DNA of 64,000 bases from Stramonita haemastoma (GCA_030674155.1 CM060319.1:3083568-3147567); one strand, 5' to 3'; positions 11,901 through 24,840 are shown, counted from the first letter of the stretch. Notes: generated by a model from the sequence alone, not told the origin. Numbers and translations: made by a program.

Positions 11901-12383
11901 AAATTCATCATCACAAGAACTTCACCATCACCCAGATTTGATCATTGTCGGGACTTCAGTCTTCATCATCACCAGGACTTCAGTCTTCATCATCACCAGG
12001 ACTTCAGCTTTCATCCTCACCAGGACTTCAGTCTTCATCATCACCAGGACTTCAGTCTTCATCATGACCAGACAGTCTTTGTCATCACCAGGACTTTAAC
12101 ATCACCAGAACTTGAGTCTTCATCATCACCAGAACTGCAGTCTTCATCATCACCAGAACTGCAGTCTTCATCATCACCAGAACTGCAGTCTTCATCATCA
12201 CCAGAACTGCAGTCTTCATCATCACCAGAACTGCAGTCTTCATTATCACCAGAACTGCAGTCTTCGTCATCACCAGAACTGCAGTCTTCATCATCGCCAG
12301 GACTTCAGTCATCATCATCACCAGAACTTCAGTCTTCATCATCACCAGTACTTTAAAGTTCGCTTTAACTTGCTCCTTGTAAG
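11901..12383 (+). repeat. Gamma module 2
   Basis: It opens after TGTCTGATAG and ends CTTGTAAG|GTATGGG. It mixes CACCAGGACTTCAGTCTTCA and CACCAGAACTGCAGTCTTCA 24-bp units, about fifteen in total. Confidence 0.85.
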
Positions 12384-12734
12384 GTATGGGTCTGCCATCT
12401 AATGTCTAAATTCTTTATACAGTTTAAGCAGCACTGGATGTGATAGCACCGTGTTGATAAAGCTTTCTAAGGTTACTGCTGTTTGAGATGTGTGACAGTG
12501 ATGCTTTGTGTGTGACAGTGACTCTTTGAGAATTGAAAGGACATTGAAATTTTCTCTACCGACAAAAAATAGTAAAAATATGTAGCAAGATAGTGGACAG
12601 CATGAAATCATGAAGCATTAATGTTACTCTGCATTATATTGTGTTAAAGATTTTTTTGTTTATTTTGAAATGGCTTCATTACTACCTGCAGAGATTGTTT
12701 TGAGATAATGTATTGCTGTTTGTATTGTTTCCAG

Positions 12735-13034
12735 GTCTTGATCTTTGCCAGAATTTCTTGACTGCAAGGACTTGCTCATCGCTGTATGGACTTCTTCATC
12801 ACTGCAAAGACGTCTTCACTGCAAGGACTTCAGCTTCATCAGAGCATCGTCATCACAAGGACACTCTTCTTCTTCATTGTAAAAACTACATCACTACAAG
12901 GACATCTTCATCATAACAAAAGCTACATCACTACAAGGACATCTTCATCATTGCAAAAGCTCCTTCATCATTGCAAAGACACCTACACTTCACTTCACTA
13001 ATTCAGAAATCCTCTTTTGCTGGTTCCCTTCAAG
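12735..13034 (+). repeat. Delta module 2 with reverse transcriptase relic
   Basis: It opens after TTGTTTCCAG and ends CCCTTCAAG|GTATTG. Only about two 37-bp units are present. The relic (GSLQGIALSFALFILYTSS) continues to about 13145. Confidence 0.8.
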
Positions 13035-13522
13035 GTATTGCTCTGTCATTTGCCCTCTTCATTCTTTATACAAGTTCAGTTATACTGGATCTGACTCTAC
13101 ATTATTGATGAAGTGCCTTGATGACACAACTTTTAGAGGTTAATGAAATTAATGCTGTGTTTATTCTCAAACAGTTGAAAAAGAGTTTGATATAAATAGA
13201 AATGCACTGATTAAAACTGTAAAAATGTGTAGCAAGAATGTAGACTGTATGAAGTCGGTGCATTAATGTTTAAACTGTACTATGGTCTGTGGTTTATTTC
13301 TGTCTTGTTTATAGGCAGCTCCAGTGTTCTCTTTTGAGATGATAATGTATTCTTCTTTGGGGTTTGAAGGTGGGGGGGTTTGTTGTTGTTTTCTACCATA
13401 TTTCATCATTGCAAAAACTTCTTCTTTCTTGATGTTTATTTCTTTTTTTCTCTCATTTCCTTGCTCATAGGCTGCTTTCTGTTTTGATATTGTAATGTAT
13501 TCCTGTTTGTGTTTTTCAACAG

Positions 13523-14833
13523 AATCTCATTGATGCAAGAGTGTTTTTCAACAGAATCTCATTGATGCAAGATTTGTCATCATCACCTGAACAGCATCAC
13601 CCTCAGGACTTAATCAACACCAGGACTTCATCAACACCAGCACTTCATCATCAACACCAGGACAGCATCAACACCAGCACTTCATCAACACCAGGACTTC
13701 ATCATCAACACCAGGACTTTATCGGCATCAACACCAGCACTTCATCAACATCAACACCAGCACTTCATCATCATCAACACCAGGACTTTATCGGCATCAA
13801 CACCAGCACTTTATCAATGTCAATACCAGCACTTCATCAACGTCAATACCAGCACTTCATCAACATTAACACCAGCACTTCATCATCATCAACACCAGAA
13901 CTTCATCATCATCAACACCAGGACTTTATCAGCATCAACACCAGGACTTCATCAACATCAATACCAGCACTTCATCATCATCAACACCAGGACTTCATCA
14001 ACATCAACACCAGGACTTCATCAACATTAACACCAGGACTTCATCAACATTAACACCAGGACTTCATCATTAACACCAGGACTTCATCAACATCAAGACT
14101 TCATCAACATCAAGACTTCAACACCAGGACTTCAACACCAGGACTTCATCAACATCAACACCAGGACTTCATCAACACCAGGACTTCATCAGTGCTTAGA
14201 CTTCATCAACACCAGGACTTCATCAGTACCAAGGCTTCATCAGTGCCAATTTCAATGCCAAGACTTCATCAATGCCAATTTTAGTGCCAAGACTTAATCA
14301 ATGACGAGACTTTATCAGTTCCAAGGCTTCATCAGTGCTCATTTCAATTCCAAGACTTAATCAATGACGAGACTTCATCAGTGCCAAGACTTCATCAGTG
14401 CCAAGGCTTCATCAGTGCTAATTTCAATGCCAAGACTACATCAATGACAAGACTTCATCAGTGCCAAGACTTCATCAGTGCTAATTTCAATGCCAAGACT
14501 TCATCAGTGCCAAGACTTCATCAGTGCCAAGACTTCATCAATGCCAAGACTTCATCAATGCCAAGACTTCATCAATGCCAAGACTTCATCAGTGCCAAGA
14601 CTTTATCAGTGCCAAGACTTTATCAGTGCCAAGGCTTCATCAATGCCAAGACTTCATCAGTGCCAAGACTTTATCAGTGCCAAGACTTCATCAGTGCCAA
14701 GACTTCATCAGTGCCAAGACTTCATCAGTGCCAAGGCTTCATCAATGCTAATTTCAATGCCAAGACTTCATCAATGCCAAGACTTTTATCAGGGTACAGA
14801 CTTTATTATAATTAAGGTGATATTATAATTAAG
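13523..14833 (+). repeat. Alpha module 3, with duplicated borders
   Basis: The acceptor-like TTTTTCAACAGAATCTC is present twice in a 32-bp direct duplication (second start 13555). The donor-like TATAATTAAGGTGA is also doubled, by 17 bp (ends 14816 and 14833). The core uses CATCAACACCAGCACTT early and CATCAGTGCCAAGACTT late. Confidence 0.9.
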
Positions 14834-15996
14834 GTGAATACTTCATCATCACCAGAATATCTCCTCAGGACTTTTCATCATCACTACAATATAGCTCATC
14901 ACCATGATTTTCAGCTTTCATCATCACAAGGACTTGTGCAACATCAATACTTTGTGATCTGTTTCTGACACACAATGGCCTACTCTTCTGAAAGACAGAC
15001 CAATTCTTACGTGTGCACTAGCTGTTTAGAGTGTGTTCACACATGGGACCCCAGTTTAAAGTCTCATGTGAATGACTCTCAGAGGAGTGGAGTCAGCACT
15101 GTTAACTCCAGGGAAAAAAATATCCTAGAACAGGTGTCTTGATAGGGGCTCAAACCTGGGATCGAACCCAGGCCATAGATTGTGAGCAGTGGGTGCTATA
15201 GCTGAGTGGTTAAGATTATTCAACTTAATCCAGTGGGTCCATGAAGTCATGGGTTCAAAAACTCAGAGGGATCTGGTGAATTCAGGATGGAAATTTTTAC
15301 ACTCTCAGGTCAACTTCAAGTACAGAATTTTCAAACTCCCAGGTCACCTTAAAGTATAGATCTGCCAGTGCCTTAATTCCCTTCATGTATATGCACATAA
15401 TGAAGATCAAATATGCATAATAAAGAGTTCATAATTCACAGCATTCTGTGGGTTACGTAAACACATACATACCCAGCGTACATCCCCAAAGTCAAAATGC
15501 AGCTGTCTACATGGTGGCCAAAACAGTCACATGTGCAAAATCTCACCATTGGTGAACCTTGGAGCTCTGGTGGAGGAATGAAAAAAACCAAACCCCAAAA
15601 AGATTTATCATGAGCACAATGCTCTGAATTATAAACAAGATGTGTGTAATGGATAGTTTGTGCTGCAAACAAATCTGCTCTAGTCTTATAATGGATTATG
15701 ATAAACATGTTGCCAAGACCTATTTGAAGCAACTATCTCGGTTCTTTTGTAAAACCAGTACCACATTTGCATTGATGGATGTACATGCTTAGAAACAGAG
15801 TGCACCTACTTCAGTTTGTATAGGCCTTTTTTGTATTCTTTTTTTTATCCCTTTCTTTGGTACATCACTTTGGCCTTTTTGTTTGTTTGGGGTTTTTTAA
15901 TTGCTGTTTATGTAAGTGACCTGAAGTTTGGATGTCAAAAAATGAAAATAGAAGTGGGAAAGAAGAGGAGAATGGAGGACCCACAAAAAGAAAAAA

Positions 15997-16341
15997 ATGG
16001 GGAAAAGAAAAGGTGGTTGGAGGCCCCACAAAAAAATGGGGAAAAGAAAAGGTGGTTGGAGGCCCCACAAAAAAATGGGGAAAAGTAAAGGTGGTTGAAG
16101 GCCCCATAAAAAAAAAGAAAAATGGGGAAAAGAAAAGGTGGTTGGAGGCCCCACAAAAAAAAAAAAAGGGGAAAAGAGAAGGTGGTTGGAGGCCCCACAA
16201 AAAGAAAAGAAAAAAAAAGGGGAAAAGAGAAGGTGGTTGGAGGCCCCACAAAAAGAAAAGAAAAGAAAAGGGGAAAAGAGAAGGTGGTTGGAGGCCCCAC
16301 AAAAAAAGGGGGGGGAAAAGAAAAGGTGGTTGGAGGCCCTA
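15997..16341 (+). repeat. G/A-rich minisatellite, unit 3
   Basis: About eight repeats with the GGTGGTTGGAGGCCCC core; several have GAAAAGAGAAGG instead of GAAAAGAAAAGG. Confidence 0.9.
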
Positions 16342-16589
16342 CACAACGAATGAAGAGAAAAAAAAAAAAAGGAAAAATAAGCTGGAGGCCCCTAAAAACT
16401 GTTTTGGTCGTCATTATACGTTTTGTATTGAGTTTTGAAGTTCATTTTTCAAATCAGAAAATGCGTTCAATTGTCCATTGAAAATAATCAATGTCTTAAG
16501 ATGGTAACTATAATTTGCATTTCTGGCTAATGATCTGTGTATTGATCTATTACTGATAGATATTACATCTGCTGGGAAACTTGAGACTT

Positions 16590-17707
16590 TAGTGATGCAA
16601 GGACTTCTTCATTGGTGACTTGTTAATTGCTGCTAGGACTTTTTAGTCACTGCAAGGACTTCTTCATTTCTGCAGGACTTTTTCTTTGCCACAAGGACTT
16701 CTTTGTCATGACAATGACTACTTCATCACTGCGGAGGTTTCTACATTCCTGAAAGGACTTCTTCATCACCACAAAGTTGTCTTTATCATTTTGCACAGAC
16801 TTCTTTGTCACTGGTAAGGACTTCTTCATTGCTGAAAGGACTTCTTCTTCACTCCAAGGACTTCATCATCACAAAGATGTCTTCATCACTCCAAGGACTT
16901 CATCACCACAAAGATGTCTTGATCACTCCAAAGACTTCATCATCACAAAGAATATATAAAATAAAACTAAAATAAAATAGATAAGAATAAAATAAAATAT
17001 AACAAAAAATAAAAATAAAATATAAAAAGATGCAAATAAATAAATAATTAAATAAAAATTAATAAATAAAAAATTTTTTTTTTAAATGAATAAAGTAAAA
17101 AATCAACCAATCAAATAAAAATTAAATTCAATTTTTTTTAAATCTAATTAAAAAAATATATATAAATCACTCCAAGGACTTCATCACCACAAAGATGTCT
17201 TCATCACTCCAAGGACTTCATCACCACAAAGATGTCTTCATCACCACAAAGATGTCTTCATCACCACAAAGATGTCTTCATCACTCCAAGGACTTCATCA
17301 CCACAAAGATGTCTTCACTCCAAGGACTTCATCACCACAAAGATGTCTTCATCACCACAAGGACTTCATCACCACAAAGATGTCTTCATCACTCCAAGGA
17401 CTTCATCACCACAAAGATGTCTTCACCACTTCAAGGACTTCATCACCACAAAGATGTCTTCACCACTCCAAGGACTTCTCATTGCAATGACTTCTTCATT
17501 GTAAAGACTTTTTCATTGCAGCAAGAATCACTGCCAGGACTTCTTCATTGCCAGGACTTCTTTGCCAGGATTTCTTCATTGCCAGGACTTCTTCTTTGCC
17601 AGAACTTCATTGCTTCAAGATTCTCGTGACTCCAAGGACTACTTCACTTTAAAGAACTTCTTCATTACCAGGACTTTAAAAGTCAGCATTTGTTGGTTCC
17701 CATCAAG
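16590..17707 (+). repeat. Beta module 3, interrupted by an AT-rich island
   Basis: CACTCCAAGGACTTCATCAC and CACAAAGATGTCTTCATCAC units are split by A/T-only sequence at 16949-17166. The module ends CCCATCAAG|GTACGG. Confidence 0.85.
16949..17166. repeat. A/T-rich low-complexity island
   Basis: About 218 bp of ATAAAATAAAA-type sequence, nearly free of G and C, lies inside beta module 3. The other beta modules lack it. It may be an expanded poly-A tail of an inserted retroelement; no element head is visible. Confidence 0.8.
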
Positions 17708-17823
17708 GTACGGTTCTGTCACTTGTGCTGTTCATTCTTTATATAAATGATGTTAATTGCAGTGCATTTGATACCACTTTGTTGATCAAGTGCTCTGATG
17801 ACACTGCCCATGAAGATTTGTGA
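17692..17823 (+). pseudogene. Reverse transcriptase relic after beta module 3
   Basis: It encodes GSHQGTVLSLVLFILYINDV, then a D-T-T-L-L-I-K-C-S-D-D-T stretch, ending TGA. Apart from the changes in front of the D-D pair this copy is as intact as the others. Confidence 0.65.
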
Positions 17824-18110
17824 AACTGACAGTGTATGTTGTGAATAAGTCCAGGAGTATTCTATGAATAGAAATGTTCTGATTTTTTGCCTTCATCCCT
17901 TCTTAGAGGTTTAGCAATGCTGACATTTTTCCATATGCAATTGGTTTTTCCCCCTCACTTTGGAGATACTGTTGGGGATTGAACCTGCTAATTTTGTCAG
18001 AACAGTCTCCCTGTTCTGTCCTATTTTCTCTTGTGGTGGGATCTTTTGACATGCATGAGTCCATAAGCACACAGGTCTGACTGGTTTCAAGTCTCCTTGG
18101 AAAGACTTGA

Positions 18111-18471
18111 CGGGACGGGGACAGGATAACCTTGTGGTCAGAACATTGTGCTCGCAATTTGACGACCCGGGTTCGATTCCCATTTGAGGGGATTTTTTCT
18201 CTGGAGTTAACATCAGTGCTGACTCCACTTCCCCCCAAAATCTTTTAGACGAGACTATAAACCAAGGCCCCATGTGTGAACGCATGCAGAAAATCTTGCA
18301 CACATGTTAAATCCTGTTCTGCTTTTTGTAAGAGTAGGCCATTGTGTGCCAGTGGGAACAGATGACAATATTTACAAAACTGCATACACACAGGGACTGG
18401 ATGTAAAAACATAGAGTGCTTATTCCATTATCCTCAATATAAAAGAATAAATAAAACAAATAAATAAAATA
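18111..18471 (+). mobile_element. tRNA-derived SINE, private insertion in unit 3
   Basis: A box GATAACCTTGTGGTCAGAAC, B box GGTTCGATTCCC, the shared GAGTTAACATCAGTGCTGAC body and an ATAAATAAAA tail. It splits the older reverse SINE: the empty-site sequence GACTTGACATTCATTTCAG is intact in the units at 27 and 37 kb. No clear target duplication was seen. Confidence 0.9.
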
Positions 18472-18783
18472 GATTCATTTCAGTTGTACCAACAAACTGG
18501 GAAACCAGGGCTAGGCTGGGAATTAAAACCAGAACCTCATGGTTTACTTGTTAGGCAGGTGAACATCCCAGACAATCCTGCCACCTTCCTTCTGAAATGT
18601 TCTGACCAAAATTACGCAACTTTTTGAAATCATGATGCATTTATGTTATACAGTCTGGTCTTTGATAATTTGAGTCTTCCTTTTTTATTAAAGAATGATT
18701 TCTTTACAGAACTTGTCTTGCTCATCAGTTACTCCAGTTTCTGTTTTGCAATAATTTTGTGTTCACTTTTGTGTCTTTGATAG

Positions 18784-19027
18784 AAATTCATCACAAGGAC
18801 TTCACTATCACCCAGATTTGATCATTGTCGGGACTTCATCATCACCAGGACTTCAGTCTCCATCATCACCAGGACTTCAGTCTTCATTATCACCAGGACT
18901 TCAGACTTCATCATCACCAGGACTTCAGTCTTCATCATCACCAGGACTTCAGACTTCATCATCACCAGGACTTCAGTCTTCATCATCACCAGTACTTTAA
19001 AGTTTGCTTTAACTTGCTTCCCGTAAG
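18784..19027 (+). repeat. Gamma module 3
   Basis: It opens after CTTTGATAG and ends CCGTAAG|GTATGA. Eight CACCAGGACTTCAG-type units. Confidence 0.85.
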
Positions 19028-19352
19028 GTATGATTCTGCCATCTAACTTCTAAATTCTTTATACAGTTTAAACAGTACTGGATGTGATAGCACCATATTG
19101 ATAAAGTTTTCTAAGGCTACTGCTGTTTGAGATGTGTGACAGTGATTCTTTGTGTATCAAAAGGAAGTTGAAATTTTCTGTACCGATAAAAATGGTTAAT
19201 TTATATAGCAAGATAGATAACAGCATGAAATCATGAAGCGCTGATGTAACTCTGCATTATATTGTGTTATGGTTTTTTTTGTTTTGAAATGGCTTCATTA
19301 TCCCCTACAGAGTTGTTTTGAGATAATGTATTCATGTTTGTATTGTTTCCAG

Positions 19353-19537
19353 GTCTTGATTGCTGTATGGACTTCTTCATCACTGCAAAGACATCTTCAC
19401 TGCAAGGACTTCAGCTTCATCAGGACATCTTCATCACCACAAGGACACTCTTCTTCTTCATTGCAAAAACTATATCATTGTAAGGACACCTTCAATGCCA
19501 GCACTTTAGAAATCCTCTTTGGCTGGTTTCCTTCAAG
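19353..19537 (+). repeat. Delta module 3 with reverse transcriptase relic
   Basis: It opens after TTGTTTCCAG and ends TCCTTCAAG|GTATGG. It is short, with no expanded 37-bp repeat. The relic runs to about 19648 (TGSDTTLLIKCLDD). Confidence 0.8.
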
Positions 19538-19701
19538 GTATGGTTCTGTCACTTGTCCTCTTCATTCTTTATTTACACAAGCTCAGTTGTACTGGATCTG
19601 ACACCACACTGTTGATAAAGTGCCTTGATGACATGACTTTTGGAGGTTAATGAATTTAATGCTGTGTTTATTCTTATTTTGTCAGGTCAGAGGTTGCCTC
19701 T

Positions 19702-19740
19702 GATAGATAGATAGATAGATAGATAGACAGATAGATAGAT
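19702..19740. repeat. (GATA)n microsatellite
   Basis: GATA repeats with one GACA, in the delta downstream spacer. The same position in the 31-kb unit holds a much longer GATA/GACA tract, while the 23-kb unit has none. Confidence 0.95.
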
Positions 19741-19963
19741 TATTCTCAAACAGTTGAAAGTTTTGTATAAATAGAAATTACTAGATAAAATTGTAAAAAA
19801 AAAAAAATGTATCAAGAATGTAGACTGTATGAAGTCAGGGTGCATTAGTATTTATACTCTGCTATGGTCTGTAGTCTATTTCTTTAATCATCTTGTTTAT
19901 AAGCTGCTCCAATGTTCTCTTTTGAGATAATAATACTCTTCTTTGGGGTTTGAAGTTTTTGGT

Positions 19964-19997
<34 letters not shown>

Positions 19998-20057
19998 GTA
20001 TTTCATCATTGCAAAAACTTCTGACCTATCATTTTTTTAAAAAAAATATACAAACAG

Positions 20058-20366
20058 TGGATATGGGATAGCTCAGTGGTCAGAGCACTCACTTTCCCCA
20101 AGCTAAGGTTGAGCTGCATCAAGCTTGGTTACCAGGTGGATGGGTGACTGTTTGCACGCCTTGGTTTCAGTACAGTCCCCCAGTTCACCCAGCTGTCAAT
20201 GGGTACCTGCCCTCTTTAGGGTCAGGGAAGGTAAAGTAGCTAGGGGGAGGAGATGGGTACCGCCCTCAATATGCTGGCCTCTAGAAAAGCTGAAGTCTGA
20301 CGCCTCGCTCACCTATGACCGCATAGGTTATGGGACACCTTTACCTTTTTATTTCTTTTTTTTTTT
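20058..20366 (+). mobile_element. Composite tRNA-5S rRNA SINE, copy 1
   Basis: The head is tRNA-like (GGGATAGCTCAGTGGTCAGA). Next comes a stretch aligning to the internal promoter half of 5S rRNA, ending GGTGGATGGGTGACTG. The tail is GTTATGGGACACCTTTACCT plus poly-T. ACAAACAG lies on the left and ACGAGCAG on the right, a decayed target duplication. Confidence 0.8.
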
Positions 20367-20741
20367 ACGAGCAGTTAAGACTGCAGTGGACCTGATAGCA
20401 CCATGTGAGAAAAGTTGTCTGATGAGACTTCTTTGGAAGATTTTTTATATTTAAATTCTGTATATTATAAAGCTGGGGCAGAGTAAAAAAAATGTAGAAA
20501 ATGAAATTGTAATAAACATGTAGCAATATGGAAGGCAGAATGGTTAGTGTAGCAGGGTACTACAGTCTGTGAGGATTTCTTTCTTGATATTTTCTTTATT
20601 ATTCATTTATTCTTAATAGCTTACTCATCACCTACAGAGAATTGCCTTTTTTTTTGATGTGCTAATATATTCCTTCAAAAAAAAAAATCCTATCCTATTT
20701 GTATGATTGCCCGACTCTTCACCAAAATGTCTTGTTTGCAG

Positions 20742-21421
20742 GGAGGACTTTGTCTTCACAAGACTTCATCATCACCACAAGACTTCATCATCACAAGGAT
20801 TTTGTCTTCACAAGACGTCTTCATTGTCATAAGGACTTTGTCTTCACAAGACTTCTTCATTGTTGCAAGGACTTTGTCTTCACAAGACTTTCATCAACAT
20901 CACACAAGGACTTCATCATCACCACAAGGACTTCATCATCACCAGAAGGACATCTTCATCATCACCAGAAAAACATCTTCATCATCACCAGAAGGACTTC
21001 ATCATCACCAGAAGGACTTCATCATCACCAGAAGGACTTCGTCATCATCACCACAAGGACCTCGTCATCACCACAAGGACCTCGTCATCATCACCACAAG
21101 GACTTTGTCATCATCACCAGAAAGACTTCTTTATTATCACCAGAAGGACTTCATCACCACAACGACCTCATCATCATCACCACAAGGACTTCATCATCAT
21201 CACCACAAGGACTTCATCACCACAAGGACTTCATCATCACCACAAGGACTTCATCATCATCACCACAAGGACCTCATCATCATCACCACAAGGACTTCTT
21301 CATCACCACAACGACTTCTTCTTCATCACCACAAGGACTTCTTCATCATCAGAAGGACTTCTTCATCCCAACAACACCCTCATCACTAGGACTTCGCCAA
21401 CTTTTATTTCTTCTCTTCAAG
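20742..21421 (+). repeat. Epsilon module 3
   Basis: It opens after CTTGTTTGCAG and ends CTCTTCAAG|GTATGA. Units are CATCATCACCACAAGGACTT and CATCACCAGAAGGACTT. It is open in three forward frames. Confidence 0.85.
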
Positions 21422-21535
21422 GTATGATTCTGACACCTTTCCTGTTTGTTCTTTATACAAAAAACTTTAATTGTACTGCATCGGATACTACCTCCTGATT
21501 AAGTATCCTGATGACACTGCACTTGAAATTTTTTT
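21406..21535 (+). pseudogene. Reverse transcriptase relic after epsilon module 3
   Basis: It reads ISSLQGMILTPFLFVLYTKN then FNCTASDTTS before a TGA; the D-D-T block follows in another frame. The LTPFLFVLYT form is close to the block typical of non-LTR elements. Confidence 0.65.
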
Positions 21536-21834
21536 AATTTAAAGCTGTGACTAAAGAAATTGAAGAGATGTACGGAAGAAATTGTAAAAATGTGTCGCAA
21601 GAAAGTAAGACTGTATGAAGTCAGGATGCATTTATGTTATACTGTGCAAGGTTCTGTGGCGACTTGTTGCTTCCTATCTCATGGCCTGAGTGGTCGGCAG
21701 GACTATAAACATCAGGATTAGATTGGATTGGATTTTATTATTAATTTGGTTTTAATTACTAAGCTCATAAGCTGCTTTTTTTCCTTTTGGGATGGTAATG
21801 TATTCTTGTTTGTTTTTTTGACAGTATCTCATAA

Positions 21835-22031
21835 TCCCAAGAACTTTCATCATCACCAGGACTTAAACACTGAAACTGCAGTCTTCATCGTCACCCAAAC
21901 TTCGTCATCATCAAAACCACTTATCTTCATTGTCACTCAAACCTCGTCATTACCAAGACAACATATTTCCAGAACTGCGTCTTCATTATCACCAGGTACT
22001 TAAAAGTCAACCTTTACTTGTTCCATGCAAG
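21835..22031 (+). repeat. Zeta module 3
   Basis: It opens after TTTTTTTGACAG and ends CCATGCAAG|GTATCC. Units such as CACCCAAACTTCGTCATCA. It runs into a 52-bp array. Confidence 0.8.
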
Positions 22032-22430
22032 GTATCCAAATTCAAATACAAAACCTCAAAACACTTTACTTGTTCCATGCAAGGTGTCCAAATTCAAATA
22101 CAAAACCTCAAAACACTTTACTTGTTCCATGCAAGGTGTCCAAATTCAAATACAAAACCTCAAAACACTTTACTTGTTCCATGCAAGGTGTCCAAATTCA
22201 AATACAAAACCTCAAAACACTTTACTTGTTCCATGCAAGGTGTCCAAATTCAAATACAAAACCTCAAAACACTTTACTTGTTCCATGCAAGGTGTCCAAA
22301 TTCAAATACAAAACCTCAAAACACTTTACTTGTTCCATGCAAGGTGTCCAAATTCAAATACAAACTCAAAACACTTTACTTGTTCCATGCAAGGTGTCCA
22401 AATTCAAATACAAAACCTCAAAACAGAGAA
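22015..22430. repeat. 52-bp tandem repeat, eight copies
   Basis: The unit starts CTTGTTCCATGCAAGGTGTC, then CAAATTCAAATACAAAACCT and CAAAACACTTTA. It is nearly perfect; one copy has a 2-bp deletion. Each copy repeats the AAG|GT border of the zeta module. The 23-kb unit has four copies at 30570-30780. Confidence 0.95.
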
Positions 22431-22882
22431 ATTCTCTTGGGTTCTGAAAAAAGGATTGAACATCAAATGATAACAAGAACAAACACCAAACATGTCACCA
22501 CAGAGCTTACAGCACCATACAAAATCATCACATTTTGTTCTCTGTTCAAACAACACATACATGCCTTTACATGTTTAACATTTGCATGCTTACATACGCA
22601 TTCATACACACAGGAATAATAAAATTCTGGATTATTATTTATGAGCAAACAAGATTTTTAAAAAAAACACTTTGAAAATCTATAATCAGTTCATCCTAAA
22701 AGCACCAGAACTGCACACAATCATAAAATCTATCTTCATCATAATTGTCAACATCATCGTCTCGTCTCCTCTCCCCACATCCCATCATCATCATTGAACA
22801 TCATGGAACAGACAACAAAATCACACACGCACATGGGGACTTAATGCACAAAAGCACATGAGAGCCCATTCACAACCCTCAA

Positions 22883-22885
<3 letters not shown>

Positions 22886-22961
<76 letters not shown>
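22886..22961. repeat. (CT)n microsatellite
   Basis: About 76 bp of CT repeat with one extra C, in the spacer between zeta 3 and alpha 4. Confidence 0.95.
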
Positions 22962-22966
<5 letters not shown>

Positions 22967-23173
22967 TTTTTTTTTTTCATAATGGGTTCGTTAGCCTTCT
23001 ACAATAAATATATCACAGTTCTCTTCTTGCATCCATGAGTGTTGTTTGTTTATTCGATAAAAGTAAAACTTCTTTCTTGATGTTAGTTTATTTCTTTTTT
23101 TTCAAATTTCCTTGCTCATAGGCTGCAATCTGTTTTGATGTTATAATGTATTCCTGTTTGTGTTTTTCAACAG

Positions 23174-23560
23174 AATCTCATTGTTGCAAGATTTTTCGTC
23201 ATCACCTGAACTGCATCACCCTCAGGACTTAATCAACACCATCATCAACACCAGGACTACGTCAACATCAACACCAAGACTTCGTCATCATCAACACCAG
23301 GACTTCATCATCATCAACACCAGGACTTCATCATCATCAACACCAGGACTACGTCAACACCAACACCAAGACTTCGTCATCATCAACACCAGGACTTCAT
23401 CAACACCAAGATTTCCACACCAGAACTTCATCATCACCTAGACTTCATCAGTGCCAAGACTTCATCAGTGCCAAGACTTCATCAGTGCCAGGACTTCATC
23501 AACGCCAAGACTTTTATCAGGGCACAGACTTTCTTATAATTAATTGAAGAGTTCATTAAT
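23174..23560 (+). repeat. Alpha module 4
   Basis: It opens after TTTTTCAACAG. It is short. The closing border is altered to TTCATTAAT|GTGAAT by an inserted GAAGAGTT-like segment. Early units are CATCATCAACACCAGGACTT. Confidence 0.85.
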
Positions 23561-23700
23561 GTGAATACGTCATCATCACCAGAATATCACCTCAGGACTT
23601 TTCATCATCACTTCAATATACCTCATTGCCATGATTTCCAGCCTTCATCATCACAAGGACTTCTTCAACATCAATACTTTGTTTTCACAACTTGTTCATT

Positions 23701-24840
23701 TTTGCCCCCCCACCCCTCCCTCCCCTTCTTCTGAAACAAATATCAAAACAATGGGGAGAAAAAAATAGGTGGAAGGCCTCAATTTTTTTTTCCAAAGAAA
23801 AAACAGGGACCAGAAAACCTACCATGCACATACAAATAAAATGTGTTTTAAAATGTTCTTTTTTGTTGTTGACTTGGTGTATTTTTTGTATCAGTTTTAT
23901 CTCTGGTACACCATTGTCTATTTCTCAGCCACACTAGGTGTTGTTGGCCAAACCATGCAAGGGCTGGCCACAAAGACCAGTACAGCAGAGGGATTAGTGT
24001 GTGTGTGTGTGCTTTTTTTTCTTGAGGAAAATGTAATGTGAAATGTAGGAAAAGCATGTGCATAAGATGTGTGTGTACATAACCATGTACACACACATAA
24101 TTTTTTAAAAAAGGTCATGTTTGTCAGATCAGCTGAATTTAAGAACCTTCTGGTTCAGAGATGATCCTGAATAAAAACAGGATTTGATATAGTTTTTACT
24201 ATCAGCAAGCATGATACTACACACCGTTTACAGATTTGATTGTAGCAGTGTGTATATGCATGCATAAATGTGGGAGGGAGAGGGAGAGGGGAACTTTACA
24301 GTAATCAAATATGGGTACTACATAATTTTCATTAGGATTTACTCAGATTTAGTGTTCAGTGTAAGGTAAAGGGTTAACAGGGAGATGGGTTTGGAATGCG
24401 CATTCACATTAGTAATTGAGGAAAAGTTGTTTTTAAAAAGTTGCTCTTTTCTTGATGGATTTTTAAAAAATCAACTATAGGGCCTTTCTTTTGTGGTGGG
24501 GTAAAAAATATAAAAGCCATGGAGCCTTCTTTTGGTGTTGGGGTAAAAGACAATTTTGTGGGAAGTGTGCTTTGTGATTGAAAGAAAAAAGTATTTTAAA
24601 AAAAAATAATAATAAAAAAACCCATAGTGTCCACATGCCATTGCGTCCAGATGCATGCATCCAGACTGACAGGCCCAGGCCCAACTACTAATCTTAACCC
24701 TAATCTGATACTAACTGTTTACACTTACCCTGACCCTTACCCTGCATGTGAACACACTGACAGATGGATGCAATGGTACCTGGACATAATGGTCACTTTT
24801 CTGTCCTGAAACCAATAAAGAGGTTTGGGGAGGGGTGAAA
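23701..24840 (+). repeat. Spacer blocks C and D, unit 4
   Basis: Almost the same as 32250-33380, sharing small features such as CATGTACACACACATAATTT and AATAATAATAAAAAAACCCA. This indicates a recent duplication. No gene is recognised. Confidence 0.85.

Noticed and set aside
20699..21498. Three overlapping frames of 200-240 codons, His/Ser/Thr-rich
   Set aside because: Epsilon minisatellite read in three frames; no initiation context or domain.
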